From: Corynebacterium stationis
GTDB lineage: Bacteria; Actinomycetota; Actinomycetes; Mycobacteriales; Mycobacteriaceae
Assembly: GCF_001941345.1 (NCBI RefSeq)
Contig: NZ_CP009251.1
Coordinates: 620,001-684,000, forward strand
Direction of reading: 5' to 3'
Length of the DNA stretch: 64,000 bases
Below the pieces are notes generated by a model. That model did no database searches and had not been told where the DNA came from. It was given only the letters and a program-made list of their open reading frames with translations. Within the stretch, counting starts at the first letter, position 1. Each line of letters opens with the position of its first letter. Both the position numbers and the translations under genes were made by a program. Positions 44,425-52,571 of the stretch are shown here, in pieces.

Positions 44425-45214
44425 ATGGCGAATTCAAAGTCCGGCGAAACCGTTCTTGAGCGCTGCGTTCGGGTGCTCGAGGCTTTTGATATTTCTCACT
44501 CATCGTTGACGGTGAGTGAGATTTCTCGTCGAGCGAATTTGCCGATGTCGACTGCCCATCGGCTCGTCGCCGAGCTTGTCGAGATCGGGCTTTTGGATAG
44601 GCGCGAAGAAAAGGCTCTTGTTATGGGGCAGCGTGCGTGGGAGATTTTTGCGCGCAGCAACCCGGTTGAGGAGCTCCGTTTTCGCGCGTCCTGTCTTAGA
44701 GGGGGTGCACTCAGCGGTGCAGCAGTTTACCTCGCTGGCAGTTCCGCAATTCGATGATGACCAGGTGCTCTTTATTGAGCGTTATACGCGTTTCGGGGAC
44801 GCGAAGATCCGTGCGACTCAAGGCGGGCGTATGGATTTATTTGATAATTCTAATGGCATCATCTTTTTAGCGCATGCGCCTTTTGATGTGCTCGAGCGCG
44901 TATTTTCAAAGCCGATGGTGTCCCAAACCGATGGCAAAACTTATGACCCGGATGCGGTCCAGGAGCAAATAGAATTTGCCCGCCGCACGGGTTATGCGCG
45001 AATTGCTAATGGCATGGTGCGCGAGAATGTCGCTTATGCCGTTCCTTTGATGGGCGCAGATGGCCGCGTAGTGGCTGCCATTTCAGTAGTCGGGCGTGTT
45101 GAAGAATGCGATGACGATGTTATTTTGACCGTGCTCGCGGCATCAGGAAACCAGCTTTCGCATGGTGATAAGCCTTTGATTCTACCGCGCTTTCCACGCC
45201 ATGGTCGTGCTTAG
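44425..45214 (+). pseudogene. IclR-family regulator (PcaR-like position), frameshifted
   Basis: An IclR-type transcription factor in two frames. The first has the winged-helix domain: VLERCVRVLEAFDISHSSLTVSEISRRANLPMSTAHRLVAELVEIGLL. The second has the effector domain with DQVLFIERYTRF, FDNSNGIIFLAHAP, RRTGYARIANGMVRENVAYAVPLMGADGRVVAAISVVG. The break lies in CGCGCG at 44683-44688; one more CG pair gives ELRFRARPVLEGVHSA and a 792-nt gene of 263 residues, a normal IclR length. The neighbours suggest it controlled the pca/qsu genes in response to protocatechuate or shikimate-type acids, as PcaR does in C. glutamicum. As read, the protein loses the effector domain. Confidence 0.85.
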
Positions 45215-45381
45215 CCGGCGCGCACAGCTCCTGCACATAGCCTGTGGTTCGTGATATGAACTACTGTCCCATAGGCGAATCGGGGGAGATCACCCCTTGC
45301 TACCCCCGTTTGGAAACTCATGGCCCTTGAGCTGTATCTTTTCCATACTTCGAGTTCGGCTGCCGCACCAAAAACAATGTA

Positions 45382-45396
45382 TTCCATTGAATGGAA
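45382..45396. promoter_or_regulatory. Perfect palindrome TTCCATTGAATGGAA, candidate IclR operator
   Basis: A 15-bp palindrome with 7-bp arms lies in the 250-nt region between the iclR pseudogene and the MHS transporter gene, about 71 nt before the latter's ATG. IclR-family operators are often short palindromes of TGGAA/TTCCA type. A related site is in front of pcaH. I see no other gene in 45215-45466. Confidence 0.5.
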
Positions 45397-45466
45397 AACA
45401 ATTAGGAATGTGTTGTGCCTCTCACTAGATTACTCGTATCGCTGTAAATCCCGTTAAGTAGGGAGA

Positions 45467-46823
45467 ATGGTTGTGACTAAACAAATCGTAGGCACACTGC
45501 CCCAGGCGTCAGCCGCCAAAACATCTGTCGAAGAATCGGCGCATGCCCATCGTCAAAGCCCTCGCAAAGCAGCTCTAGCTTCTTTCCTTGGTTCCACTCT
45601 CGAGTATTACGACTACGTGCTCTACGGCACGGCATCGGCTTTGGTATTTAGCCGTTTGTTCTTTGATTCCAACAACCCCACCATGGCCACCATTGGTGCA
45701 CTGATGACTTTCGGTGTTGCGTACATTGCCCGTCCTTTGGGTGGTCTGGTTATGGCGCATATCGGTGACCGCATCGGACGCAAGACCGCGTTGATGATCA
45801 CCTTGATGATCATGGATATTTCTTCTATCGCCATTGGCCTGCTGCCAACGTATGAACAGATTGGCATTACCGCCACTATCTTGCTGCTGGTCTGCCGCAT
45901 CGCCCAGGGCTTCTCTGCAGGCGCAGAATCTGCCGGTGCATCGACAATGACCATGGAGCACTCGCCAGAAGGCAAGCGCGGATTTTTTTACTTCCTCCGT
46001 CATGCTGGGCTGTTCCGCAGGTAACGTACTGGCCGCTTTGGTCATGGTTCCGGTCATGATGATGCCCGAAGATGCCATGATGTCGTGGGGCTGGCGCATT
46101 CCATTCCTGCTTTCTGCACTAGTGCTGGCAGTTGCATACTTCGTGCGTACCCACCTGGAAGAAACCCCAGTCTTTGAAGAAAATGAAGCAGAGACAGCTG
46201 AGCGTAAGGCACCTGCTCTTGAGGTGCTCAAGAAGCAGCCATTGGATGTTGTTCGCGTCTTTTTCATCACCTTCTTCTCTGTCGTGCAGTCCACCTTCAT
46301 GGTCTACGCGCTGAGCTACGCAACTGAGCACACCAATATTGAGCGCTCAACCATGCTGGTTGTTAACGCAGTAGCGATGGGTATCTCCATGATCACCATC
46401 CCGCTGGCAGCAATGCTGGGTGACCGCATCGGCCGCAAACCAACCTTGCTTATCGGCGCAGTCGGCTGCATCATCACCACGTACTTCTACTTTGATGCGC
46501 TGACGAATGAAAATATCGTTCTTGTATTCGCACTGTGCATCATCAACCAGGGCTTCTTCTACTCCTGCTGGAACGGCGTGTGGTGTGTCTTCTTCCCAGA
46601 GATGTTCGCTCAAGAATACCGCTACACGGGTATGGCAATGGGCAACCAGCTCGGCCTGGTTCTGACCGGATTTGCTCCCGCCATCAGCGCGGCAATCTAT
46701 GTCACCTTCAGCTGGCAGGGCGTTGTCTACTTCGTCGCAGGCTGCATCCTCATCTCGTGCGTATTTATTATCTCCACTCGCGAGACCGCTTTCACCAAGC
46801 TCGAAGATCTCGGACGAAAGTAA
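45467..46823 (+). pseudogene. MHS-family (MFS) organic acid:H+ symporter, shikimate-type, frameshifted
   Basis: A metabolite:H+ symporter of the major facilitator superfamily in two frames. The first has ASFLGSTLEYYDYVLYGTASALVF, typical of the MHS subgroup, and the loop motif MAHIGDRIGRKTALMITL. The second continues with SAGNVLAALVMVPVMMMP, the second loop motif AMLGDRIGRKPTLLIGAVG, and six C-terminal helices. The frame breaks in a run of seven T at 45983-45989; with six T the protein reads through as GFFTSSVMLGCSAGN and the gene is 1356 nt (451 residues), the normal MHS size. Shikimate, quinate or a similar acid is the likely substrate from context. Confidence 0.87.
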
Positions 46824-46827
46824 GACA

Positions 46828-47931
46828 ATGTCCCAGAACAGTCTCCGCGTCGGAATCATCGGTTGTGGCGTAATTGCTAAAAATCACGCCCTCGCTTTTC
46901 AGGCCCACCCGCAAGTTCACGTTGTTGGCGTCGTTGATATTGATATCAATCGCGCCCAGGAATTTGCTACGCAGTGGAATATTGCTCAAGCTTATTCGGA
47001 TGTTGAGGAGCTTTTAAGCTCCGGTATCGACGCGGTGACAATCTGCACGCCGCACCCCACTCACGAAGCACTTGTTATGCAAGCTGCCGCTGCCGGGGTG
47101 CACGTCATGTGCGAAAAGCCGCTGTCAACGGATGACCAGGCCACCCAACGCATGGATGCAGCGTGCGAAGAAGCTGGGGTGTTACTCAGCGGCATGTTCC
47201 AACGACGCTGGTGGCCAGCAGCCCAGGAAATTAAAGCGGCAGTCACTAAAAACCCAGCGATTTTGGGACACGTGCAAGTCGCCTTGCACCGCGAGCTGAG
47301 CTACTACACCAAAGATGCGTGGCGCGGGAGCTGGGATGCTGACGGCGGCGGGGTCTTGATGAACCAAGCCGTGCACTACATTGACCTTTTGCTGTGGTTT
47401 ATGGGCGAGGTCGTAGAAGTGTCCGGTCGGATCAATTCCTTCAAGCATGCCGCAAATATCGAGGTTGAAGACTCTGCGGTGGCCACTCTAACCTTTGCCT
47501 CCGGGGCAATGGCCACCTTGAATTTGACCACCTCGACCACGCCATCGTTAGGCGCTAGCGTGCACGTCACCACGGATAAGGGCAGTTCTTTGACCTTATT
47601 GGAATGGCCAGAAGGCGCTGAAGCACGGAAGATCACCAACGGTCACGGCGATGAAATCGAATCCTTGCCGGCCTATCCACAGGGGGTGTTCCCGAACGTC
47701 GATCTGCGCACCATCAATGATCAACACATTGGCTTTCATACCAAGCAGATCGCGAATTTCGTTGATGCCGTATTGGGGGAGCAAGAATTGCTTGTCGATG
47801 GCCCCGAGGCCACCAAAGCCCTGCGCACCCTACTTGCTATCTATGAATCCCATCGCACTGGACAGCCCGTAAAACTCTCCAATGCGCCGTGGCCTACAGT
47901 CGTCACGGTGCCTGAGTCCGTGCACATTTAA
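46828..47931 (+). CDS. Gfo/Idh/MocA-family NAD(P)-dependent dehydrogenase
   Basis: A 367-residue oxidoreductase related to inositol and sugar dehydrogenases. The N-terminal Rossmann domain starts LRVGIIGCGVIAKNHALAF, the EKP motif is in VHVMCEKPLSTDDQATQ, and the C-terminal domain has the catalytic segment DADGGGVLMNQAVHYIDLLLWFMG with the conserved His. I chose ATG 46828, 4 nt after the stop of the transporter gene; the longer frame overlaps that gene. In this cluster it probably oxidises a hydroxyl of a cyclic polyol, a sugar or a shikimate-type acid. The exact substrate is unknown. Confidence 0.85.
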   Translation: MSQNSLRVGIIGCGVIAKNHALAFQAHPQVHVVGVVDIDINRAQEFATQWNIAQAYSDVEELLSSGIDAVTICTPHPTHEALVMQAAAAGVHVMCEKPLSTDDQATQRMDAACEEAGVLLSGMFQRRWWPAAQEIKAAVTKNPAILGHVQVALHRELSYYTKDAWRGSWDADGGGVLMNQAVHYIDLLLWFMGEVVEVSGRINSFKHAANIEVEDSAVATLTFASGAMATLNLTTSTTPSLGASVHVTTDKGSSLTLLEWPEGAEARKITNGHGDEIESLPAYPQGVFPNVDLRTINDQHIGFHTKQIANFVDAVLGEQELLVDGPEATKALRTLLAIYESHRTGQPVKLSNAPWPTVVTVPESVHI

Positions 47932-47959
47932 GCGCTTTAGACAGTCAAGGATTAGTAAA

Positions 47960-48781
47960 TTGAGTACACGTGAGCTGGGAGTTGCTCCTTTATCCACGCT
48001 GACAACGCCACCGGATGAATTTATCTACCTGGCGCATGAAGTGGGCTTTGAATTTGTCGGCCTGCGCGTTATCCCCGTAACTCCGCAGGAACCGCAATAT
48101 GATCTCTCACCTGGTTCGAAGCTGCATCGCAAAGTAACCCAGGCCCTGGAAGATACTGGTCTGAAGGTTAAAGACGCCGAGTTTATCTTGCTCAAGGGCA
48201 CAGATCAGCGCACTGAGTGGATGACTGCTTTTGAACGAGCTGCTTCCTTAGGTGCGCGCACGCTTACGGTGGCAGTCGGCATCACTGATATGGCAAAGAC
48301 CGCAGAGATTGTCGCAGAAATGGTAGAAGCTGGTAAAGAGTTTGGAATTACTCCAGCTATCGAACCGATTTCCTACCAGGGTGTAAACAGCCTCGACCAG
48401 GCAAAGCAGCTAGCTGCGACGGGGAGTTTGATTCTCCCAGATACCTTGCATCTGCACCGCGGCGGCATGAGTCCGCAGCAGCTTGCCGAAGTCACCTCGT
48501 ATGTCCCACTGATTCAAATCTGCGGTGCAGAAGCGCAGCGACCAGCAACGCGTGAGGGATTGGTTGATGAATCCCGCGGGGCACGTCTGGCACCTGATGA
48601 AGGCGCTAACGATGTCGTGGGCTTTGTGCGTGCGCTGCCACGCGAGATCCCTGCCAGCGTGGAATCGCCTAATGATTCCTTTGTTAATGAGCATGGCGCA
48701 CGCGCCTGGCTGGAAAAGCTTTTCCGCGCAGGCCAAGCAGTTATCGAAGCAGCAGAGGCTGCCGATACCGCAAATCCTTAA
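47960..48781 (+). CDS. TIM-barrel sugar phosphate isomerase/epimerase family protein
   Basis: A 273-residue member of the AP endonuclease 2-like TIM-barrel family, which includes inosose dehydratases, xylose isomerases and 3-dehydroshikimate dehydratases. Segments: MSTRELGVAPLSTLTTPPDEFIYLAHEVGFEFVGLRV, with metal-site Glu in LLKGTDQRTEW and ITPAIEPISYQGVNS, LILPDTLHLHRGGMSPQQL and IQICGAEAQRPATREGLVDESRGARLAPDEG. The best start is the TTG at 47960, with AAGGA 8 nt upstream. It may dehydrate or isomerise the product of the Gfo/Idh enzyme encoded just before; this is inference. Confidence 0.8.
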   Translation: MSTRELGVAPLSTLTTPPDEFIYLAHEVGFEFVGLRVIPVTPQEPQYDLSPGSKLHRKVTQALEDTGLKVKDAEFILLKGTDQRTEWMTAFERAASLGARTLTVAVGITDMAKTAEIVAEMVEAGKEFGITPAIEPISYQGVNSLDQAKQLAATGSLILPDTLHLHRGGMSPQQLAEVTSYVPLIQICGAEAQRPATREGLVDESRGARLAPDEGANDVVGFVRALPREIPASVESPNDSFVNEHGARAWLEKLFRAGQAVIEAAEAADTANP

Positions 48782-48815
48782 ATCCCTTTAAAACCCTGAA
48801 AATCCCCTAAGGAAT

Positions 48816-50591
48816 ATGAACATGGCTAATTCTTCTAATTCTTCTACTTCTTCGGCTCCTTCCGAGTCTTTTGACGTAGTCATCGTCGGCTCTGGTGCCG
48901 GTGGATTATCTGCTGCGGTCACCGCGGCTTATCACGGTCTTTCGGTATGCGTGGTGGAAAAATCCGAGGTGCTAGGCGGCGCTACTTCATGGTCAGGCGG
49001 ATGGGCGTGGACTCCTGGCACGCACTTTGCCAAACAAGATGGAGTAGTAGAAAGCAAGGAAGAATTCCAGACCTACCTGCACAGTGTCTTGGGTGAGCGC
49101 TACGACATTGAAGCTAAGAATATCGATGCCTTTTTGGAAGCTGCCCCTCACATGGTGGAGTTCTTTGCCAAGAAGACCTCCCTGGATTTCACCCCGGGCG
49201 CAAAAATCCGCGATATCTACGGCCAATTGCCATCCGCTGGCACCGGACACCGCTCAGTTGGTCCGAAGCCTTTTGATTTGAAGGAAGTTAAGCCATCTTT
49301 GCGCAAGAAATTGCGTCATCAGCTGTATGAAACTTCCTTCTTCGGCATGGGCATTATGGCAGGCGAAGATCTGACCAAGTTCTTATCTGCTTCCCAATTA
49401 GATCCGCGCGGATGGATCCACGCTGCGCGTCGCGTCATAACGCACATCTTTGACCTTCTCTTTTATGGCCGCACCATGCACCTGGTCAACGGCACTGCGC
49501 TGACGGCACGTCTGGCTAAATCTGCTGATGACCTAGGCGTGGAACTGTGCACCAACACCACGGCCCTAGAGCTTATTAAATCTGATTCCCGGATTTCCGG
49601 CGTGAAGGTGCAAGGTGAACAGGGCAGCTACATCCTCGAAGCGACAAAGGGGGTTGTACTGGCGACTGGCGGCTTCCCGAATAACGTGGAGCTGCGCCGG
49701 GAGCTATTCCCCAAGACCCTAACCGGTCAAGAGCACTTTACGCTTGCACCTGAGACGACCACGGGCGATGGCTTGCGCATGGCGCGCGAGGCCGGCGCGC
49801 ACTTTGTCGACGACAACCACTCGGCGGCTGCGTGGTGCCCAGTATCGCTCGTGCCCTATTTCAACGGCAAGACAGGCGTCTTCCCACACATCATGGACCG
49901 CGCTAAGCCAGGCTCCATTGGCGTTACCAAAGACGGCAAGCGCTTTGTCAATGAAGCCAACGGCTACTTCGACTACGTCGACGGCATGATTAAAGCAACT
50001 AAAGACGGTGACCCCGTCGCCTCCTGGCAAATCGCCGACGCCAGCTTCGTGCGTAAATACCCCTTAGGAATGGCGAAGCCTTTCCCTATGCCGCTGTTTC
50101 CATACCTTGCCTCCGGCTATCTAAAAAGGGGCAAGACCATCGAAGAACTCGCCCGCAAATGTGGCATCGACCCGGAAGGGCTCAAGGCCACGGTCGAGGA
50201 ATTCAATGCGAATGCACGCGCCGGTAAGGACCCAGAATTTGGCCGCGGGGAAACAGAATTCAACCGCTATGGAGGAGACCCAAAGGTAGGGCCCAACCCG
50301 TCGTTGGGACCCATTGAAAAGGGACCATTCTACGCGGTGAAAGTTCACCCAGGCAGTTTCGGTACCTTCGCCGGAATCGCCGCGGATGAACACGGCGCGG
50401 TATTAGATAAGGAAGGAGAAACAATCGAAGGCCTGTTTACGGCAGGCAATGACCGTAATTCCATCATGGGTGGCTTTTATCCCGCCGGCGGCGTCAACCT
50501 TGGCCCCGCATTGGGATTTGGCTACATCATCGGCCGCACGCTAGCCGGTGCGAAACACTATGAAGTTAGTGGAAAAGAATCGACGCTATAA
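48816..50591 (+). CDS. KstD/fumarate reductase-like FAD-dependent dehydrogenase
   Basis: A 591-residue flavoprotein of the FAD_binding_2 family, closest in layout to 3-ketosteroid-delta1-dehydrogenase. The FAD motif is FDVVIVGSGAGGLSAAVTAAYHGLSVCVVEKSEVLGGATSWSGG (about residues 20-63). The C-terminal FAD segment GLFTAGNDRNSIMGGFYPAGGVNLGPALGFGYIIGRTLAG (about 543-582) matches the KstD type, including the Tyr and Gly-rich stretch used for proton transfer. A central GVVLATGGFPNN is typical. Such enzymes desaturate cyclic ketones. Among shikimate-type catabolic genes it may dehydrogenate an oxo-cyclohexane carboxylate towards an aromatic ring. The substrate is not known. Confidence 0.85.
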   Translation: MNMANSSNSSTSSAPSESFDVVIVGSGAGGLSAAVTAAYHGLSVCVVEKSEVLGGATSWSGGWAWTPGTHFAKQDGVVESKEEFQTYLHSVLGERYDIEAKNIDAFLEAAPHMVEFFAKKTSLDFTPGAKIRDIYGQLPSAGTGHRSVGPKPFDLKEVKPSLRKKLRHQLYETSFFGMGIMAGEDLTKFLSASQLDPRGWIHAARRVITHIFDLLFYGRTMHLVNGTALTARLAKSADDLGVELCTNTTALELIKSDSRISGVKVQGEQGSYILEATKGVVLATGGFPNNVELRRELFPKTLTGQEHFTLAPETTTGDGLRMAREAGAHFVDDNHSAAAWCPVSLVPYFNGKTGVFPHIMDRAKPGSIGVTKDGKRFVNEANGYFDYVDGMIKATKDGDPVASWQIADASFVRKYPLGMAKPFPMPLFPYLASGYLKRGKTIEELARKCGIDPEGLKATVEEFNANARAGKDPEFGRGETEFNRYGGDPKVGPNPSLGPIEKGPFYAVKVHPGSFGTFAGIAADEHGAVLDKEGETIEGLFTAGNDRNSIMGGFYPAGGVNLGPALGFGYIIGRTLAGAKHYEVSGKESTL

Positions 50592-50610
50592 AAGTAACTA
50601 TCTCGCGATA

Positions 50611-50629
50611 GTGTGAGTAAATCTCACAC
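50611..50629 (+). promoter_or_regulatory. Palindrome GTGTGAG-TAAAT-CTCACAC before the TRAP genes
   Basis: Seven-base perfect arms with a 5-nt spacer lie in the 61-nt gap between the KstD-like gene and dctQ. A second small hairpin, CTATC/GATAG, overlaps the left side. The spacing differs by one base from the CRP/GlxR-type TGTGA-N6-TCACA. It could be an operator, or an mRNA processing hairpin that sets TRAP gene expression. Confidence 0.45.
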
Positions 50630-50652
50630 CTTTAACCCCAAGGACTACTGAC

Positions 50653-51282
50653 ATGACTGAAATGCCAGCTACACCTTCTTGGATGGGCGCACCGAAACGC
50701 CCAGCCATTCTCAAATGGTTATCCAAAATCGAAGAAGTACTCGGAGCACTTCTTGTACTTCTGATCTTTGTTCTTCTGACAATCCAGGTATTCCAGCGCT
50801 ACCTACCTGTAGCCACCCAGCCGTGGATTGGGGAAGTATCCCGCTACGCACTGATGGCCTTGGGCTTTATGCTCGTAGGCTCATTGATGGGGCAAGGCCG
50901 TCACCTCAGCATCGAAGCCATCATGAATGTCGGACGCCCCGAGTTCAAGCGTTTTGTTGTGGTGATATCTTCCATCCTCAGCGCCATTATCTGCGCCGTG
51001 CTGGCGCAAGACTCTTGGGCACTGATTTCCTCAGATACCGGACAAACGCTGCAAGTAACCGGATTCCCGATGTGGATCTTGTACATCATCCCTTTCTTCG
51101 CTTTTGTCTCCGGCACTGTTCAGGCGCTGGCCAACATTATTTGGGCGCCTGTAGAAAATATTGAAACCATCGAAGAAGAAGCATTGCGGGCGGTGGACGC
51201 CGAGACTTCGGTCGCTGTTTCCACGAACTCTCCGGGTGACAAACTCGACGGCGGAACCCTTAATGAGGAGGCGCGTTCTTAA
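50653..51282 (+). CDS. dctQ: TRAP transporter small permease
   Basis: A 209-residue membrane protein of the DctQ family with four helices. The family pattern is seen in KIEEVLGALLVLLIFVLLTIQVFQRY, WIGEVSRYALMALGFMLVGSLMGQGRHLSIEAIM and GFPMWILYIIPFFAFVSGTVQALANIIWAP. A charged C-terminal tail of about 45 residues follows. Its stop overlaps the start of dctM in TAATG. It forms the membrane part with DctM and uses an extracytoplasmic binding protein, driven by an ion gradient. Confidence 0.88.
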   Translation: MTEMPATPSWMGAPKRPAILKWLSKIEEVLGALLVLLIFVLLTIQVFQRYLPVATQPWIGEVSRYALMALGFMLVGSLMGQGRHLSIEAIMNVGRPEFKRFVVVISSILSAIICAVLAQDSWALISSDTGQTLQVTGFPMWILYIIPFFAFVSGTVQALANIIWAPVENIETIEEEALRAVDAETSVAVSTNSPGDKLDGGTLNEEARS

Positions 51283-52559
51283 TGACTATCGCAATTTTGA
51301 TTATTGCTATCGCCATATTAATGGCCATCCGCGTGCCCGTGGCACTCTCAATTTTGGCCCCCAGCTTGGTGTACATGCTGGCGACTGGAAACAGCCCCGG
51401 ATTTACCATGCGCATTGCAGCCGATGGCATCGCCAGCTTCCCGCTACTGGCCGTCCCACTATTTATCCTGCTGGGCACCGTGGCGAACTACTCCGGTGTT
51501 GCGGATCGCCTCTTTGATTTCGCAGAATCCTTGCTCCACCGCGTAACCGGCAACCTCGGTTACGTCAACGTGATGGCTTCTGTCGGCTTTTCCTGGATGT
51601 CTGGTTCGGCTTTAGCCGATGCCGCAGCGATGGGCAAGACCCTGGTGCCCGCAATGGAGCGCGCCGGGTTTAAGAAATCCTTCGCTACCGGTCTAACTGC
51701 TTCCTCATCACTGATTTCGCCAGTGATGCCGCCGTCAATCCCGGCTGTTATTTATGCTTCGGTCGCAGCAGTCTCCACCGGCGCGCTCTTTGCAGCCTCA
51801 GTTCTTCCGGCGCTGCTGCTGGCTGGAGCATTGCTGGTCGTCGTGGCGTTTTATATTGCACGCCATAAAGATGAACTCGTGGGTTCTGCAGATGAACCGC
51901 GTCCAATCGGGCAGGCCACCGTACGCGTATTAGGTGCATTGCTAACACCCGTCATCATCTTGGGCGGTATCTTGGGCGGATTCTTCACTCCGACTGAAGC
52001 AGCTGCTTTGGGTGCGCTCTACATCATCATCTTGGGTTTTATTTACAAAAAGCTCACCGTGGCAACTCTATGGAAGGCCTTGCGCGAAACCGCAGTAACC
52101 ACCGCGTCGATCATGTTGATTATCGTCGCCGCTACCATCTTGGGCTGGATTCTAGCCCGTGAGGAAGTTCCACAGGCACTGTCGTCGTTGATGACCGGCA
52201 ACCTAAATTCTGCTACGGCCTTCTTGCTTGTCACCGCCGTATTGCTGCTTATTTTGGGAGCTTTTATCGATGCCACAGCCTTGCTTCTTATCACCGTGCC
52301 TATTCTGTTGCCGGTGGCCACTGAGTTTAACGTTGACCCGATTCACTTCGGCGTGGTGACTATCCTGGCGCTGATGACGGGTCTACTCACCCCGCCAGTG
52401 GGAACAGTGCTCTTTGTAATGAGTTCGGTTCTACGCATGCCGGTTGGTGACGTATTCCGCGGTGTTATTCCATTCCTTGTGCCAATTGGAGTGGTCTTGC
52501 TCTTGCTGATTTTCTTCCCCGCCATTGTCACCGTCGTTCCCGCCGTAATTGGAATGTAA
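51282..52559 (+). CDS. dctM: TRAP transporter large permease
   Basis: A 425-residue membrane protein with about 12 helices, of the DctM family. Recognisable segments are FPLLAVPLFILLGTVANYSGVADRLFDFAESLLHRVTGNLGYVNVMASVGFSWMSGSALADAAAMG and LTASSSLISPVMPPSIPAVIYA in the N-half, and ILGGFFTPTEAAALGALY and LLTPPVGTVLFVMSSVLRMP in the C-half, which are the usual ion- and substrate-site repeats. It is coupled to dctQ by overlap and precedes dctP by 12 nt. Confidence 0.92.
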   Translation: MTIAILIIAIAILMAIRVPVALSILAPSLVYMLATGNSPGFTMRIAADGIASFPLLAVPLFILLGTVANYSGVADRLFDFAESLLHRVTGNLGYVNVMASVGFSWMSGSALADAAAMGKTLVPAMERAGFKKSFATGLTASSSLISPVMPPSIPAVIYASVAAVSTGALFAASVLPALLLAGALLVVVAFYIARHKDELVGSADEPRPIGQATVRVLGALLTPVIILGGILGGFFTPTEAAALGALYIIILGFIYKKLTVATLWKALRETAVTTASIMLIIVAATILGWILAREEVPQALSSLMTGNLNSATAFLLVTAVLLLILGAFIDATALLLITVPILLPVATEFNVDPIHFGVVTILALMTGLLTPPVGTVLFVMSSVLRMPVGDVFRGVIPFLVPIGVVLLLLIFFPAIVTVVPAVIGM

Positions 52560-52571
52560 GGAGAAATTCCG

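Noticed and set aside
50606..50630. Classical GlxR/CRP site before dctQ
   Set aside because: The spacer between TGTGA and TCACA is 7 instead of 6 bases, so I list it only as an unassigned palindrome.
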